Part shown: piece by piece, positions 7,225 through 15,768 of the stretch
Position numbering within the stretch: position 1 is the stretch's first letter
Layout: each line of letters begins with the position of its first letter
Origin: DASRDU01 sp035560235
GTDB lineage: Bacteria > Acidobacteriota > Blastocatellia > RBC074
Direction: 5' to 3'
DNA length: 26,692 nt
NCBI GenBank assembly: GCA_035560235.1
Contig: DATMAG010000128.1
Span: 1-26,692, forward strand
Made by a program: the position numbers and the translations under genes
Notes under the pieces: model-generated
Told to the model about the DNA's origin: nothing
The model's input: only the letters and a program-made list of their open reading frames with translations
Database searches by the model: none

Positions 7225-8601
7225 CTATTTCGCCGGTTGTGTGGCCGGTGGCGTTTCGGCTGCGGGTTTGGAGATCTTGCGCACGATGTCGTTACCGATG
7301 ACAAAGGCCATCAGCAGCAGCACCATGACAAACCCGACCTGCTGAAACCGCTCGCGCATGTTCATCGTCATCGTCAGCCCGACCAGACCCATCAGCGCCT
7401 CGATGATAATCAGCAGAATCACGCCGCCATCAAGCACTGGAATCGGCAGCAGGTTGACGATGCCAAGGTTGAGACTGAGCAGCCCCATCAGCCAGATCAC
7501 TCCGGCCCAGCCCGCCAGCCGGAAGGTATCCGCCGTCTGTTCGGCAATGCCAATCGGGCCTGAGAGCGTATTGCGCGCCGACCGCTGCCCCGCAAAGACC
7601 TGCTTGAAGATCACGCCAGTCAGCCGGATGATCCGCCAGTTGTACTTCCAGCCGTAGGCCAGCGCCGAGGCGAGCGAGTTTCGTTTGGCCAGTGCCGTGA
7701 TCTTGATGCCGATGCCGAGCAGATACGCGTCACCCTTCTTTTCAGGCGCGGCTCTGGTCTCAAAGGTCTGCTGCCCGCGCTGAATTCTGAGTGTCACTTC
7801 CTGGCCTTTGCTTTCACTGACGATGCGGCGGAACTGATTGCGCGAAATGACGGATGCATCGTTGATGGCCACGATCTTGTCGCCCACCTGAATTCCGGCC
7901 TTCGCTGCCGGAGAGCCTGGGCTGACACTGCTGACGCCGATGTGATCGGTTCTGAGGTCAATATCAATGTCGCCGAATTTTTCGCCGCCCTGCTCTTCGA
8001 TCTCCGGACGGACTGCCAGCGTCAGAACCTGCCCGTTGCGCTCGACCTTCAGCGGAATGTCTTCGTAGGGATGAACCCGGACTTCATCCTTGAAATCTTC
8101 CCAGACGGGATTCTGCACATCTCTGACGGCGAGAATCCGGTCACCGGCCCGCAGCCCGGCCTTTTCCGCCGTCGAGCCGGGCGCGACCTCGCCAATCACC
8201 ACCGGCTGCGAGTTGTAGATGTCTTCCTGATAGCCAATCAGAATCGCCACCGTCGGAATCAGAATCGCCGTGGCGATGTTGAAGAGCGGCCCGGCTGCGG
8301 CGACGAGCAGTCGCTTCCATTTCGGGTGCGAGAGAAATTCATCAACCGAACCCTCGCTTTTGCCCTGGATCAGTTCCATGTTCTCGCCGCGAAACTTGAC
8401 GTACCCGCCCAGCGGAATCGCGCTGATGCGGTAATCGGTTTCGCCGTAACGAAAACCGAGCAGACGCGGGCCGAAGCCGACCGAAAACGTCTCAACGGCG
8501 ATGCCCAGCATTTTGGCAACGATGAAGTGACCGAACTCGTGAATCACGATCATCGCCACCAGTACCACAACAAAAGCCAGATAGCCCTGTAAGGTGTCCA
8601 A
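7225..8601 (-). CDS. rseP: RIP metalloprotease, site-2 protease RseP-like
   Basis: 458 residues. The start is TTG at 8601, chosen because AAGGAG sits 8 nt upstream and the N-terminal membrane helix is complete. HEFGH (His21, Glu22, His25) lies in the first membrane segment and binds the catalytic zinc. Two PDZ domains follow (around PGSTAEKAGLRAGDRILAV at ~141-159 and PGSPAAKAGIQVGDKIVAI at ~228-247). The distal NLLPIPVLDGG supplies the third metal ligand. RseP-type enzymes cut membrane-embedded anti-sigma factors and remnant signal peptides inside the membrane. It is the last gene of the uppS-cdsA-dxr-rseP block, 169 nt behind dxr; that gap holds a possible own promoter. No anti-sigma/sigma pair is visible here, so its substrate is unknown. 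Confidence 0.95.
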   Translation of the reverse strand: MDTLQGYLAFVVVLVAMIVIHEFGHFIVAKMLGIAVETFSVGFGPRLLGFRYGETDYRISAIPLGGYVKFRGENMELIQGKSEGSVDEFLSHPKWKRLLVAAAGPLFNIATAILIPTVAILIGYQEDIYNSQPVVIGEVAPGSTAEKAGLRAGDRILAVRDVQNPVWEDFKDEVRVHPYEDIPLKVERNGQVLTLAVRPEIEEQGGEKFGDIDIDLRTDHIGVSSVSPGSPAAKAGIQVGDKIVAINDASVISRNQFRRIVSESKGQEVTLRIQRGQQTFETRAAPEKKGDAYLLGIGIKITALAKRNSLASALAYGWKYNWRIIRLTGVIFKQVFAGQRSARNTLSGPIGIAEQTADTFRLAGWAGVIWLMGLLSLNLGIVNLLPIPVLDGGVILLIIIEALMGLVGLTMTMNMRERFQQVGFVMVLLLMAFVIGNDIVRKISKPAAETPPATQPAK

Positions 8602-8636
8602 CTTGCAATCTCCTTGACCAGTCTCTGAAAGGACTG

Positions 8637-8661
8637 AAAAAAAACAACTGACGCCCGCGTC
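8637..8661 (-). terminator. Weak hairpin plus eight-T run between dxr and rseP
   Basis: On the - strand GACGCGGGCGTC (8650-8661) can form a short 4-5 bp stem and is followed within a few bases by eight T residues (8637-8644). This could be a partial terminator or attenuator reducing read-through from dxr into rseP. The stem is short, so confidence is low. Confidence 0.3.
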
Positions 8662-8713
8662 CGCTCTCCCTGAACGACGGATAATGAAAGCGGGACGACC
8701 TGATTGAAAGAGC

Positions 8714-8743
8714 AGTTTATGAGACAGACTCAGGCAGTGTCAA
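8714..8743 (-). promoter_or_regulatory. Possible sigma-70-type promoter for rseP
   Basis: Read on the - strand: TTGACA (8743-8738), 18-nt spacer, TAAACT (8719-8714; four of six consensus bases). It is located in the unusually wide dxr-rseP gap, upstream of the hairpin/T-run. Confidence 0.4.
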
Positions 8744-8770
8744 AGCGGGGGCAGACGGGGCAGAGTGCGG

Positions 8771-9964
8771 TCAGTCAGATGCCGCGCCGGAACTCAGAGT
8801 TCCGGCTTCAGCGATTATTTTCTTCACGTAATTGCGTGCCCACTCATCAGCCGCGAGCACCTGATCGAGCGAGGTGACGGGTTGCGGAACGTGAGCCTCA
8901 CAGGCTGCGCTGATCAGTTCGGGAATCTGACCGAAGCGAATCTGTTCGCGCAGAAACGCGGCAACCGCGACTTCGTTGGCGGCGTTGAGCACGGCGGGCA
9001 TTGTGCCGCCGGTGCGCAGCGCGTGATAGGCCAGCCTGAGGCACGGAAAGCGTTCAGGGTCAGGGCGATGAAATTCAAGACGACTCAGCGAAGCCAGATC
9101 CAGCGGCTGCAGATCGGTGGTCTTTCTTTCGGGATAAGTCAGCGCGTACTGAATGGCGTGGCGCATGTCGGTCACGCCCATCTGCGCGATGATCGAGCCG
9201 TCAATCAGTTCGATCATCGAATGCACGACCGACTGCGGATGCACGATGATGTCAATCTCATCGGCGCTGCGGCCAAAGAGCCAGTGCGCTTCGATCACTT
9301 CCAGCCCCTTGTTCATCAGCGTCGCTGAATCAATCGTGATCTTGTCGCCCATCCGCCAGGTCGGATGTCTGAGCGCCTGGGCCGGAGTGGCATGTTCAAT
9401 CTCTTCGCGGGATGAAGTGCGGAACGGGCCGCCCGAAGCGGTCAGGATCAGGCGACGGACTTCGTGATGCCTTTCGCCGCGCAGACACTGATGCAGCGCG
9501 TTGTGTTCGCTGTCCACAGGCAGCAGTTCCGCGCCCGATTTTTCGGCGGCGCGCGTCATCAGTTCGCCGGCCACGACCAGCGTTTCCTTGTTGGCGAGCG
9601 CCACGCGGCGACCGGCTTCGAGCGCGCGATAAGTCGGCAGCAGGCCGAGCGCGCCAACCACCGCGCCGATGACAATCTCAACGCCGTCGCAGGTGGCGAC
9701 CTCGGTCAGCCCTTCAACTCCGATCCCGATTTTCGGCGCGGCGATGTTCCGCTGCCTGAGTTCATCACGCAGTTTCTCAGCCGCGGCTTCATCGGCCACT
9801 GCCACGACGCGCGGGCGATACTTTTCGATCTGTTCGACGAGGCGAGCGACATTCGACCCGGCTCCGAGCGCGGCCACATGGAACGCGCCGCCAAGCGCAT
9901 CCACCACGCGCAGCGTGTTGCACCCGATTGAGCCGGTTGAGCCGAGAATCGCAATCTGCTTCAT
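8771..9964 (-). CDS. dxr: 1-deoxy-D-xylulose 5-phosphate reductoisomerase
   Basis: 397 residues from the ATG at 9964, where MKQIAILGSTGSIG aligns with the usual Dxr N-terminus. An upstream GTG at 10003 would overlap the cdsA stop but adds 13 residues foreign to the family. GSTGSIG binds NADPH; ANKETLV, DSEHNA (metal binding), SGGPFR (catalytic loop) and SATLMNKGLEVIEAHWLF are all present, and the C-terminal helical domain is complete. It converts 1-deoxyxylulose 5-phosphate to 2-C-methylerythritol 4-phosphate, the committed step of the MEP isoprenoid pathway, in the cytoplasm. It lies 35 nt behind cdsA and close to uppS, which uses the resulting isoprenoids. The Shine-Dalgarno is poor, so expression may depend on read-through or coupling. 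Confidence 0.97.
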   Translation of the reverse strand: MKQIAILGSTGSIGCNTLRVVDALGGAFHVAALGAGSNVARLVEQIEKYRPRVVAVADEAAAEKLRDELRQRNIAAPKIGIGVEGLTEVATCDGVEIVIGAVVGALGLLPTYRALEAGRRVALANKETLVVAGELMTRAAEKSGAELLPVDSEHNALHQCLRGERHHEVRRLILTASGGPFRTSSREEIEHATPAQALRHPTWRMGDKITIDSATLMNKGLEVIEAHWLFGRSADEIDIIVHPQSVVHSMIELIDGSIIAQMGVTDMRHAIQYALTYPERKTTDLQPLDLASLSRLEFHRPDPERFPCLRLAYHALRTGGTMPAVLNAANEVAVAAFLREQIRFGQIPELISAACEAHVPQPVTSLDQVLAADEWARNYVKKIIAEAGTLSSGAASD

Positions 9965-9999
9965 AAGCTGTGATCGGTAAGCGGCAGGTCGGCAGTCAC

Positions 10000-10812
10000 T
10001 CACCTGAGAAAGAAAAAGTAGAAGTAGTAAAGCACCGGAGCATTGAAAAGCAGACTGTCGAGCCGGTCAAGCACGCCGCCGTGCCCGGGAATAATCTGCC
10101 CTGAATCCTTCGCCTGCGCGCCGCGCTTGAGCATGGATTCGCACAGATCACCGATCTGACCCACAACCCCCATCACCAGCGCCAGCAGCACGCCCTGCGT
10201 GATCTGCAACTCAGGGAAGAAAGTGTAATGTGCAACGAGCGCCGCGACGACGTTGGCAATCAGCCCGCCAAATGCCCCTTCAATCGTCTTGCCCGGACTG
10301 ATGCGCGGCGCCAGTTTGTGGCTGCCGAGCGTGCGCCCGACGTAATAAGCTCCGGTGTCTCCGGCAAAGACGATCAGAAAGAAGAGCAGCAGCAGTTTTG
10401 CCGACAGTCTGTGAATTGCGCTGCCTTCAATCACCCGCACGGCGATCAGATACCCGCCGAGCAGCGCGACGTAAAGCACGCCGAAAAGAGAAGCCGCGCT
10501 GGCCGTAACCGCGCCGCGCAGATCCTGAGTCAGAAAGAGGTGCGCCGTCAGTTCAACGATTACCAGTGCCGCCAGCGTTGCGGCAATCAGATCAAACCGC
10601 CCGTAATAAAAGCCGGTCAGAATGGCCGCCGAGGCCAGCAGTCCCTGCGCGCGCCCGGCCCTCGCGCCGACCCGCTCAGCCAGCGCGTAATATTCAATCA
10701 GTCCCAGCACGACGGCAATCGCCACCAGCGCTGAGAAATAGACCGGCGATTCAACTCTGATTGCGGCAATCAGAACAGGCAGGAATATGACCGCAGAAAT
10801 TATCCGTGCCAT
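10000..10812 (-). CDS. cdsA: Phosphatidate cytidylyltransferase
   Basis: 270 residues with about eight hydrophobic membrane segments. The C-terminal signature KDSGQIIPGHGGVLDRLDSL is the CdsA family pattern. FAGDTGAYYVGRTLG and KLAPRISPGKTIEGAFGG precede it in the expected order. The enzyme makes CDP-diacylglycerol from phosphatidate and CTP at the inner membrane, the entry point to phospholipid head-group synthesis. The ATG at 10812 is preceded by a moderate GGGGAAG. The gene follows uppS after 25 nt and precedes dxr by 35 nt, the usual neighbourhood. The very C-terminus is rich in aromatic residues (YYFYFFFLR). Confidence 0.97.
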   Translation of the reverse strand: MARIISAVIFLPVLIAAIRVESPVYFSALVAIAVVLGLIEYYALAERVGARAGRAQGLLASAAILTGFYYGRFDLIAATLAALVIVELTAHLFLTQDLRGAVTASAASLFGVLYVALLGGYLIAVRVIEGSAIHRLSAKLLLLFFLIVFAGDTGAYYVGRTLGSHKLAPRISPGKTIEGAFGGLIANVVAALVAHYTFFPELQITQGVLLALVMGVVGQIGDLCESMLKRGAQAKDSGQIIPGHGGVLDRLDSLLFNAPVLYYFYFFFLR

Positions 10813-10837
10813 TCAGTGGATCTTCCCCGCTCCTGCA

Positions 10838-11641
10838 TCAGGAGCCATTGACCACAGCCCGGCGGGAGGTGTCAGCCAGCCCCCCGTAGCGCCGTTCGCG
10901 TTTCTGATAATCCAGGATGGCAGCAAAAAGATCAGGGCGGCGAAAGTCGGGCCAGAGCGTTTCGGTCACGTAAATTTCAGTGTAGGCAATCTGCCAGAGC
11001 AGAAAGTTGCTCACACGCAACTCACCGCTGGTGCGAATCAGCAGATCAGGAGAGGGAAGCGGAGCAGTGTACAAATGCCGCTCGATGTCGGCTTCAGTGA
11101 TCTTTTCCGGTGAGCAGCCTTCGCGCAGACATTCGGCCAGCAGGCAGCGACAGGCATCCAGCAGTTCGACGCGCCCGCCGTAATTGAGCGCGACATTGAG
11201 CACCATCCCGGTGTTGTTCGCGGTCTTGTGAATGGCCGACCGCAGTTCGAACTGCACCGATTCATCCAGCTCATTGATGCGCCCGATGGTCTGGAAGCGA
11301 ATGTTGTTGCGATGCAGATTGTCAATCTCCTTTCTCAGATATTCCTTGAGAAAGGTCATCAGCGCTTCGATCTCGAACGGCGGGCGTTTCCAGTTCTCGA
11401 CCGAGAAAGCATACAACGTCAGCACTTCGATGCCCAGCCGCGCGCTGGTTTCAACCGTGGCCCGAACCGCTTCGACCCCGGCGCGGTGTCCGGCGACGCG
11501 GGGCAGATGACGCCGCTGCGCCCAGCGCCCGTTGCCGTCCATAATGACCGCGATATGACGCGGCAGTCGCGTGAAATCCAACTGCATCAGCAACTGCTCG
11601 TCACGCGATCCGGGTTTGATGAGGTCTGCAAAATCAGGCAT
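10838..11641 (-). CDS. uppS: Isoprenyl transferase (undecaprenyl diphosphate synthase)
   Basis: 267 residues from the ATG at 11641. The frame reaches a TTG at 11683, but the family core starts later and the shorter form suffices. HIAVIMDGNGRWA carries the catalytic Asp35. GHRAGVEAVR, LTLYAFSVENWKRP, DLLIRTSGELRVSNFLLWQ and ETLWPDF are the remaining conserved regions of cis-prenyltransferases. It condenses isopentenyl-PP onto farnesyl-PP to give the C55 carrier lipid for peptidoglycan and other envelope polymers. It lies directly upstream of cdsA (25 nt). A 116-nt spacer with a small hairpin separates it from truA. Confidence 0.96.
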   Translation of the reverse strand: MPDFADLIKPGSRDEQLLMQLDFTRLPRHIAVIMDGNGRWAQRRHLPRVAGHRAGVEAVRATVETSARLGIEVLTLYAFSVENWKRPPFEIEALMTFLKEYLRKEIDNLHRNNIRFQTIGRINELDESVQFELRSAIHKTANNTGMVLNVALNYGGRVELLDACRCLLAECLREGCSPEKITEADIERHLYTAPLPSPDLLIRTSGELRVSNFLLWQIAYTEIYVTETLWPDFRRPDLFAAILDYQKRERRYGGLADTSRRAVVNGS

Positions 11642-11671
11642 GCAATCTGAAATCAGGGCCTGGGATGGAAT

Positions 11672-11690
11672 CAGACAGGTCAACTGTCTG
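11672..11690. other. Small perfect hairpin between truA and uppS
   Basis: CAGACAG (11672-11678) pairs with CTGTCTG (11684-11690) around GTCAA. There is no T-run on either side, so a terminator is unlikely. It could be a leader or processing structure in the truA-uppS spacer, the second-widest gap in the cluster. The rest of the spacer shows nothing I can name. Confidence 0.35.
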
Positions 11691-11757
11691 GCAGCGGCGA
11701 ACGACAGCGCCCCTTAACGATTGTCGTCTGTCATTCCACCAGCGCGAACGCGACATA

Positions 11758-12489
11758 CTAATATTCAACTTTCATCAGGGTCAACCCTTTGGCCGGAGCC
11801 AGCGTATTTGCGCGCGTTCGCTCACAACTCTCAACGATTCCGGCAAACGATTCCGGTCGCAGTCCGTGCCGATTGAGAGCCAGCAGCGTACTGACCAGGC
11901 GCCGCACCATATAACGCAGAAAACCGTCGCCGCTGAAATACAGCTGCAACAGAGGCCCGCTCTCTTCCATATGAACATCGGTCAGCGTTCGCACCCGCGT
12001 CTTCGTCTCGCACGAAGCGACCGTGAAGTCAGTGAAATCGTGCGTCCCCTGAAGCAGCCGTCCGGTTGCGGCCAGCAGTTCGCGATCAAGCGGCCAGTAA
12101 TAGTGCCAGGCATATCGCTCAAGCAGCGGGTCCATGACTTCGCCGGTGTAAAGCTGATAGCGATAGGTCTTGCCGCGTGCGCTGAACCGCGCGTGGAACT
12201 GATCTGCGACCGGCTCGGCTGCAAGAACGCGAATGTCACGCGGCAGATTGCCATTGAGCGCATCACGCAGCCTCTTCGCGTCCCATTCCCGCGTGAGCCT
12301 GAACGAGGCCACCTGTCCGGCGGCGTGAACTCCCGAGTCAGTGCGCCCGGCGCCGTGAAGGATGACCGGCGCGCCTTCGAGCTTTTCAAGCGCCGCGCTG
12401 ATGGCCCGCTGAATCGTCGGCCTGTCGCCCTGCCACTGCCAGCCCTGATAGTCAGTGCCGTCCCAGGCGATGGTGATGCGGTAATTCAT
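11758..12489 (-). CDS. truA: tRNA pseudouridine(38-40) synthase
   Basis: 243 residues. The N-terminus MNYRITIAWDGTDYQGWQWQ and the core GAGRTDSGVHA with the catalytic Asp51 identify TruA. HARFSARGKTYRY, AWHYYWPLD, GTHDFTDF and FSGDGFLRYMVRRLV are the other conserved blocks, at full family length. It isomerises uridines 38-40 in the anticodon stem-loop of many tRNAs. It lies 43 nt behind pyrE and is part of the long - strand cluster, a housekeeping gene between nucleotide and envelope genes. Confidence 0.96.
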   Translation of the reverse strand: MNYRITIAWDGTDYQGWQWQGDRPTIQRAISAALEKLEGAPVILHGAGRTDSGVHAAGQVASFRLTREWDAKRLRDALNGNLPRDIRVLAAEPVADQFHARFSARGKTYRYQLYTGEVMDPLLERYAWHYYWPLDRELLAATGRLLQGTHDFTDFTVASCETKTRVRTLTDVHMEESGPLLQLYFSGDGFLRYMVRRLVSTLLALNRHGLRPESFAGIVESCERTRANTLAPAKGLTLMKVEY

Positions 12490-12532
12490 GCGTGACTCTC
12501 AAATCCCGAATTTCAAACCTCAGATTTGAGAT

Positions 12533-13114
12533 TTACCGGCTGCCCGGCTTGACTGCGGTCGAACCGGCAGCGCACATCGGGCAGTCTTCGGCTCTGTAAG
12601 TCGGCGCCTCCAGCACCGCCAGCGCGTGGCGCGGAACGCCCAGTTCAACTGCGCCGCCGCTGCGGTCAATGAGCGATCCTGCTCCGACCACAACTCCGCC
12701 GTGAGCCTGCACGACCCCCATCACCTCGCGGGTGGAACCGCCGGTGGTGACGACATCCTCGACCACAAAGGCGCGCTCGCCGGGTTCGATGCGAAACCCG
12801 CGCCGCAGCGTCATCACGCGCTTGTCGTCGCGTTCGGTGAAAAGAGCGCGCACGCCGAAGGCTCGGGCGACTTCGTGCGCGACGATGACGCCGCCGAGCG
12901 CCGGAGCGATGACCAGATCAACCGTGCCGATGCGCTCATCTGCCCGCGCCTTTGCGGCGAGCGCGGCGCAGAGCCTTTCGGCTGTGGCCGGTGTCTGCAG
13001 CACCAGCGCGCATTGCAGGTAACGGTCGCTGTGCAGCCCGGAAGACAACAGAAAGTGGCCTCTCAGCAGCGCGCCGCTTTCTTCGAAGATTTGCAGTACT
13101 TCGTTCTGATTCAT
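12533..13114 (-). CDS. pyrE: Orotate phosphoribosyltransferase
   Basis: 193 residues. SGLHSDRYLQCA is the substrate-binding region and FVVEDVVTTGGSTRE (about 116-130) is the PRPP-binding loop of type I phosphoribosyltransferases. APALGGVIVAHEVAR and FTERDDKRVMTLRRGF also fit OPRTase. It joins orotate to PRPP to give OMP in pyrimidine synthesis. The C-terminal AEDCPMC.AGS ending is common in the shorter PyrE group. It starts 16 nt after the methyltransferase stop and is probably co-transcribed. No pyrimidine attenuator is evident in the short gap. Confidence 0.95.
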   Translation of the reverse strand: MNQNEVLQIFEESGALLRGHFLLSSGLHSDRYLQCALVLQTPATAERLCAALAAKARADERIGTVDLVIAPALGGVIVAHEVARAFGVRALFTERDDKRVMTLRRGFRIEPGERAFVVEDVVTTGGSTREVMGVVQAHGGVVVGAGSLIDRSGGAVELGVPRHALAVLEAPTYRAEDCPMCAAGSTAVKPGSR

Positions 13115-13130
13115 GACTGATGAATGACTT

Positions 13131-13877
13131 TCAGGTAATTGATGCAGGCGACCGGTCGCCTGCGCTCTGACCGATCAGAATAAAACGATAAGGGAAGTGA
13201 CGAAAGATGCGAAGGCTGATCTGTGCTGCACGCGCCAGTTCCAGCAGATCGCCTTCAGTAAATCCGCGCAGCACCGAGACTGCCGCATCGTGCCGCACCA
13301 GCCGATTGCGCGTGAAGATCTGCGTCAGCACTTTGATTGAATAATAAGCGACCGGATGGCGTCTGAGATCATTGATGATAAAGGCCACGCGCGCAACCCG
13401 CGCAAAGTCTCTGATGACGCGCGCCGCCTGGGCCGTGTTCAGATGATGCAGAAAGAGCGTCGTCAGCACGAAATCGAAACTCTGATCGGCAAAAGGCAGC
13501 CTCATCGCATCTGCCTGAACGACTCTGATCTCAGAATATGCCGCCGTCTGCGCTCGCGCTTCACGCGCTGCCAGTTCGTTCAGGTCAAGCACGATGAAGT
13601 CAATCTCAAGGCCGCGCTGTCGGCCCCACTCAACGATGGTGGCCGGAATGTCGGCTGATCCGGTGCCGACATCGAGCAGCCTGAGGCGTCGCTGTCCGAG
13701 CCGTTCAATCATCGGAAAGAGATGCCTGGTGAGCGCCCGCGTGCCGCCGAGATAACGATTGACTCGGCGAATGTCGGCCAGACTTTCGACCAGTTCCTCA
13801 TCACTGTAACTGGCGCCGTCAATCAGTTCCGGCTGATTGCTGCGTGCCGCAAATTTTGCAAACAGGCTTCCGGTCAA
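13131..13877 (-). CDS. Class I SAM-dependent methyltransferase (polyketide/lipid-associated type)
   Basis: 248 residues starting at a TTG (13877). An in-frame stop lies two codons upstream and no better start exists; there is no clear Shine-Dalgarno. LLDVGTGSADIP (68-79) is the SAM-binding motif I, FIVLDLNE is the acidic loop, and VVQADAMRLPFADQSFDFVL is the motif II/III region. The later stretch NDLRRHPVAYYSIKVL and RHDAAVSVLRGFTEGDLL resembles the small methyltransferases that I recall beside type III polyketide synthase or ketoacyl-synthase genes. It follows the FabF-like gene by 23 nt, so it may methylate the product of that enzyme; this is an inference from position. The substrate is unknown; O- or C-methylation of a phenolic or acyl product is possible. 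Confidence 0.8.
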   Translation of the reverse strand: MTGSLFAKFAARSNQPELIDGASYSDEELVESLADIRRVNRYLGGTRALTRHLFPMIERLGQRRLRLLDVGTGSADIPATIVEWGRQRGLEIDFIVLDLNELAAREARAQTAAYSEIRVVQADAMRLPFADQSFDFVLTTLFLHHLNTAQAARVIRDFARVARVAFIINDLRRHPVAYYSIKVLTQIFTRNRLVRHDAAVSVLRGFTEGDLLELARAAQISLRIFRHFPYRFILIGQSAGDRSPASIT

Positions 13878-13900
13878 GGCTCAGTCCTGGCTTTGTACAT

Positions 13901-15169
13901 TCAGGTTTCCCATCTTCTGACCACCAGCGCCGAATTCTTCGAGCCGAAGCCGATGCAGTTGCAGAGCGCGTATCTGACGTCGGCGGCTCGCGCCTGATTC
14001 GGTACATAATCGAGATCGCATTCAGGATCGGCTTCGTCCAGATTGATCGTCGGCGGCAGAAAGCCTTCGGTTATGGCTCCGAGTGTGGCGGTCAGCCCGG
14101 CCGCGCCGGAAGCGCCCTGCGGATGACCGATCATTGATTTCGTCGCGCTCATCGGAATGTGATAAGCAGCTTCGCCAAAGGCCAGCCTGATCGCGCGCGT
14201 TTCAATCCGGTCGTTGAGCGGAGTCGAAGTGCCGTGCAGGTTGAGATAGTCAATCTCACGCGCTGAGATTCCGGCATCCTCAAGCGCCAGCGCCATCGCG
14301 CGCGCAGGCTCGACGCCGCTCTCGTCCAGCCGGACGCGATGGTGCGCGTCGCAGGTTGAACCGTAGCCGCAGATCTCAGCATAAATCCGCGCGCCGCGCC
14401 GCCGGGCGTGTTCCAGTTCCTCAAGCAGAAAGAAGTATGCGCCCTCGCCGAGGACAAACCCGCTGCGGTCGCGGCTGAACGGGCGCGAGGCGCGCTCCGG
14501 CGCGTCATTCCATCTTTCAGTCATGACTTTCATGACACAGAAACCGAGCACGAAGCTGTGTGTCAGCGGCGCGTCAACTCCGCCGGTCAGCACCTGACTG
14601 ATTCGTCCGAGCGCGATGTGCTGCGCGGCGTAGGCGATGGCATCAGTCGAAGAGGTGCAGCCGGTCGAAACCAGATGGCTGAAGCCCTTCAGCCCGAAAG
14701 CCATTGAAACCTCGCTCGGCAGCGAGCCGGGCGTGGCCGTCGGAATCGTGTAAATGCTCGCCTTCTTCGCTTCGTTGGCGAAGTAGTAACGGTACTGCTT
14801 TTCAATGAAACCGAGACTCGCGCCGCCGCTGCCGATGACGATGCCAATGCTGCGCCGGTCATCAGTGTTCAGATCTCTGACCGGCAGTCCGGCGTCAGTG
14901 AAGGTGAGTTCCGCGCCCGCAATCGCCAGCGCAACGGCCTGCGAAACATGCTGACGATCCTTTGGTGGAATGTACTGATCGGGATTGAATTCGCTGACTT
15001 CAGCCGCGATCCGCACCGGCAGGTCGGAAGCGTCGAAGCGGGAAATCGTTCTGACTCCGCTGCGGCCCTCCTTCAGGGCCTGCCAGAACTGCGCTTTGCC
15101 GATGCCGATGGGACTCAGACAGCCAATGCCTGTCACGACCACTCGCCGCAGCGTCTTTGCGTCAGACAT
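13901..15169 (-). CDS. Beta-ketoacyl-ACP synthase II-like condensing enzyme (FabF family)
   Basis: 422 residues from the ATG at 15169. The thiolase-fold triad is intact: Cys171 in VSTGCTSSTDA, His312 in NLHGTSTPLND and His349 in KSMIGHPQGASG (with Lys344). RVVVTGIGCLSPIG at the start and GFGSKNSALVVRR at the end are typical of KAS II. The enzyme condenses malonyl-ACP with an acyl-ACP. Linkage to a methyltransferase rather than to acpP or fabG, and the absence of other fatty-acid genes, argues for a dedicated lipid or polyketide role instead of the main FabF. It heads the - strand cluster, about 65 nt downstream of the predicted transcription start. Confidence 0.9.
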   Translation of the reverse strand: MSDAKTLRRVVVTGIGCLSPIGIGKAQFWQALKEGRSGVRTISRFDASDLPVRIAAEVSEFNPDQYIPPKDRQHVSQAVALAIAGAELTFTDAGLPVRDLNTDDRRSIGIVIGSGGASLGFIEKQYRYYFANEAKKASIYTIPTATPGSLPSEVSMAFGLKGFSHLVSTGCTSSTDAIAYAAQHIALGRISQVLTGGVDAPLTHSFVLGFCVMKVMTERWNDAPERASRPFSRDRSGFVLGEGAYFFLLEELEHARRRGARIYAEICGYGSTCDAHHRVRLDESGVEPARAMALALEDAGISAREIDYLNLHGTSTPLNDRIETRAIRLAFGEAAYHIPMSATKSMIGHPQGASGAAGLTATLGAITEGFLPPTINLDEADPECDLDYVPNQARAADVRYALCNCIGFGSKNSALVVRRWET

Positions 15170-15241
15170 AAATCAGCAGACCTCATAGTTGCAGACTGAA
15201 ACAACGGAATTTCCGCACTGGCAGGAAGTAACTTCAGCGCG

Positions 15242-15270
15242 ATCATACCTGCCGAGTCAGGCAATAGCAA
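15242..15270 (-). promoter_or_regulatory. Likely sigma-70-type promoter of the FabF-like/pyrE/uppS cluster
   Basis: Read on the - strand: TTGCTA (15270-15265), 17-nt spacer, TATGAT (15247-15242), i.e. 4/6 and 5/6 consensus with ideal spacing. It is placed about 70 nt ahead of the ATG at 15169 and is the only good match between this gene and the non-coding kilobase upstream. Confidence 0.5.
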
Positions 15271-15590
15271 ACCGGTGAGTAAAGGCTTCTCGTCGCTCGC
15301 GGCCTGGAACAGACCGTTGATCGGTAATTTCAAGTAAACGGCAGGCGATGGATGTCGCCTGTTGTGGACAGATGTCATCGGCTGTTTGTCTACAAACTGT
15401 GACAACCTGAGGATGACAGTCCGGCGCGGCTCCCGCCTGAACAGATCTAACTTCAGCTATTCGTCAACTTGATCGGTGAACCACAGCTTTCGGTCATTCT
15501 GGCACGGACGTTGCTCTGTAGCAGGGCGCAGCGAGCGAGAAAGTTGACAGGCTGCACAGGACGCCGAATGGCGCAGGGTTTTTTGAAGCA

Positions 15591-15666
15591 GACGAAGCGC
15601 AAACAGCGAAGGGATCAGAAGCGACTCCTCACATCGCTTCTGATCCTGAGACCGAAAGACTTCGTC
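15591..15666 (+). ncRNA. Candidate structured RNA: two-tier hairpin
   Basis: An outer stem GACGAAG (15591-15597) with CTTCGTC (15660-15666) encloses a perfect 13-bp inner stem (15612-15624 with 15634-15646) and a 9-nt loop. The regular nesting suggests an RNA fold. The strand is uncertain, because an inverted repeat folds on both. No known RNA class is recognised, and it could equally be a DNA palindrome from a mobile element. Confidence 0.35.
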
Positions 15667-15768
15667 AGCGCGACGAGTTGAGGAAAACGCTCCTCTCAGG
15701 CTTGTAGCTGCTGGTCAGATAAGGACACGGGGGTCGGATTTTGGCCGGCGGTTACATTCTTTCGATTC

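Noticed and set aside
8765..9328. Long + strand frames opposite dxr, rseP, truA and pyrE
   Set aside because: Antisense shadows in GC-rich codon context over clearly conserved genes.
15469..15681. 70-residue basic open frame on +
   Set aside because: TTG start without ribosome binding site, and it runs across the nested hairpin 15591-15666; the composition follows the palindromes rather than a protein.
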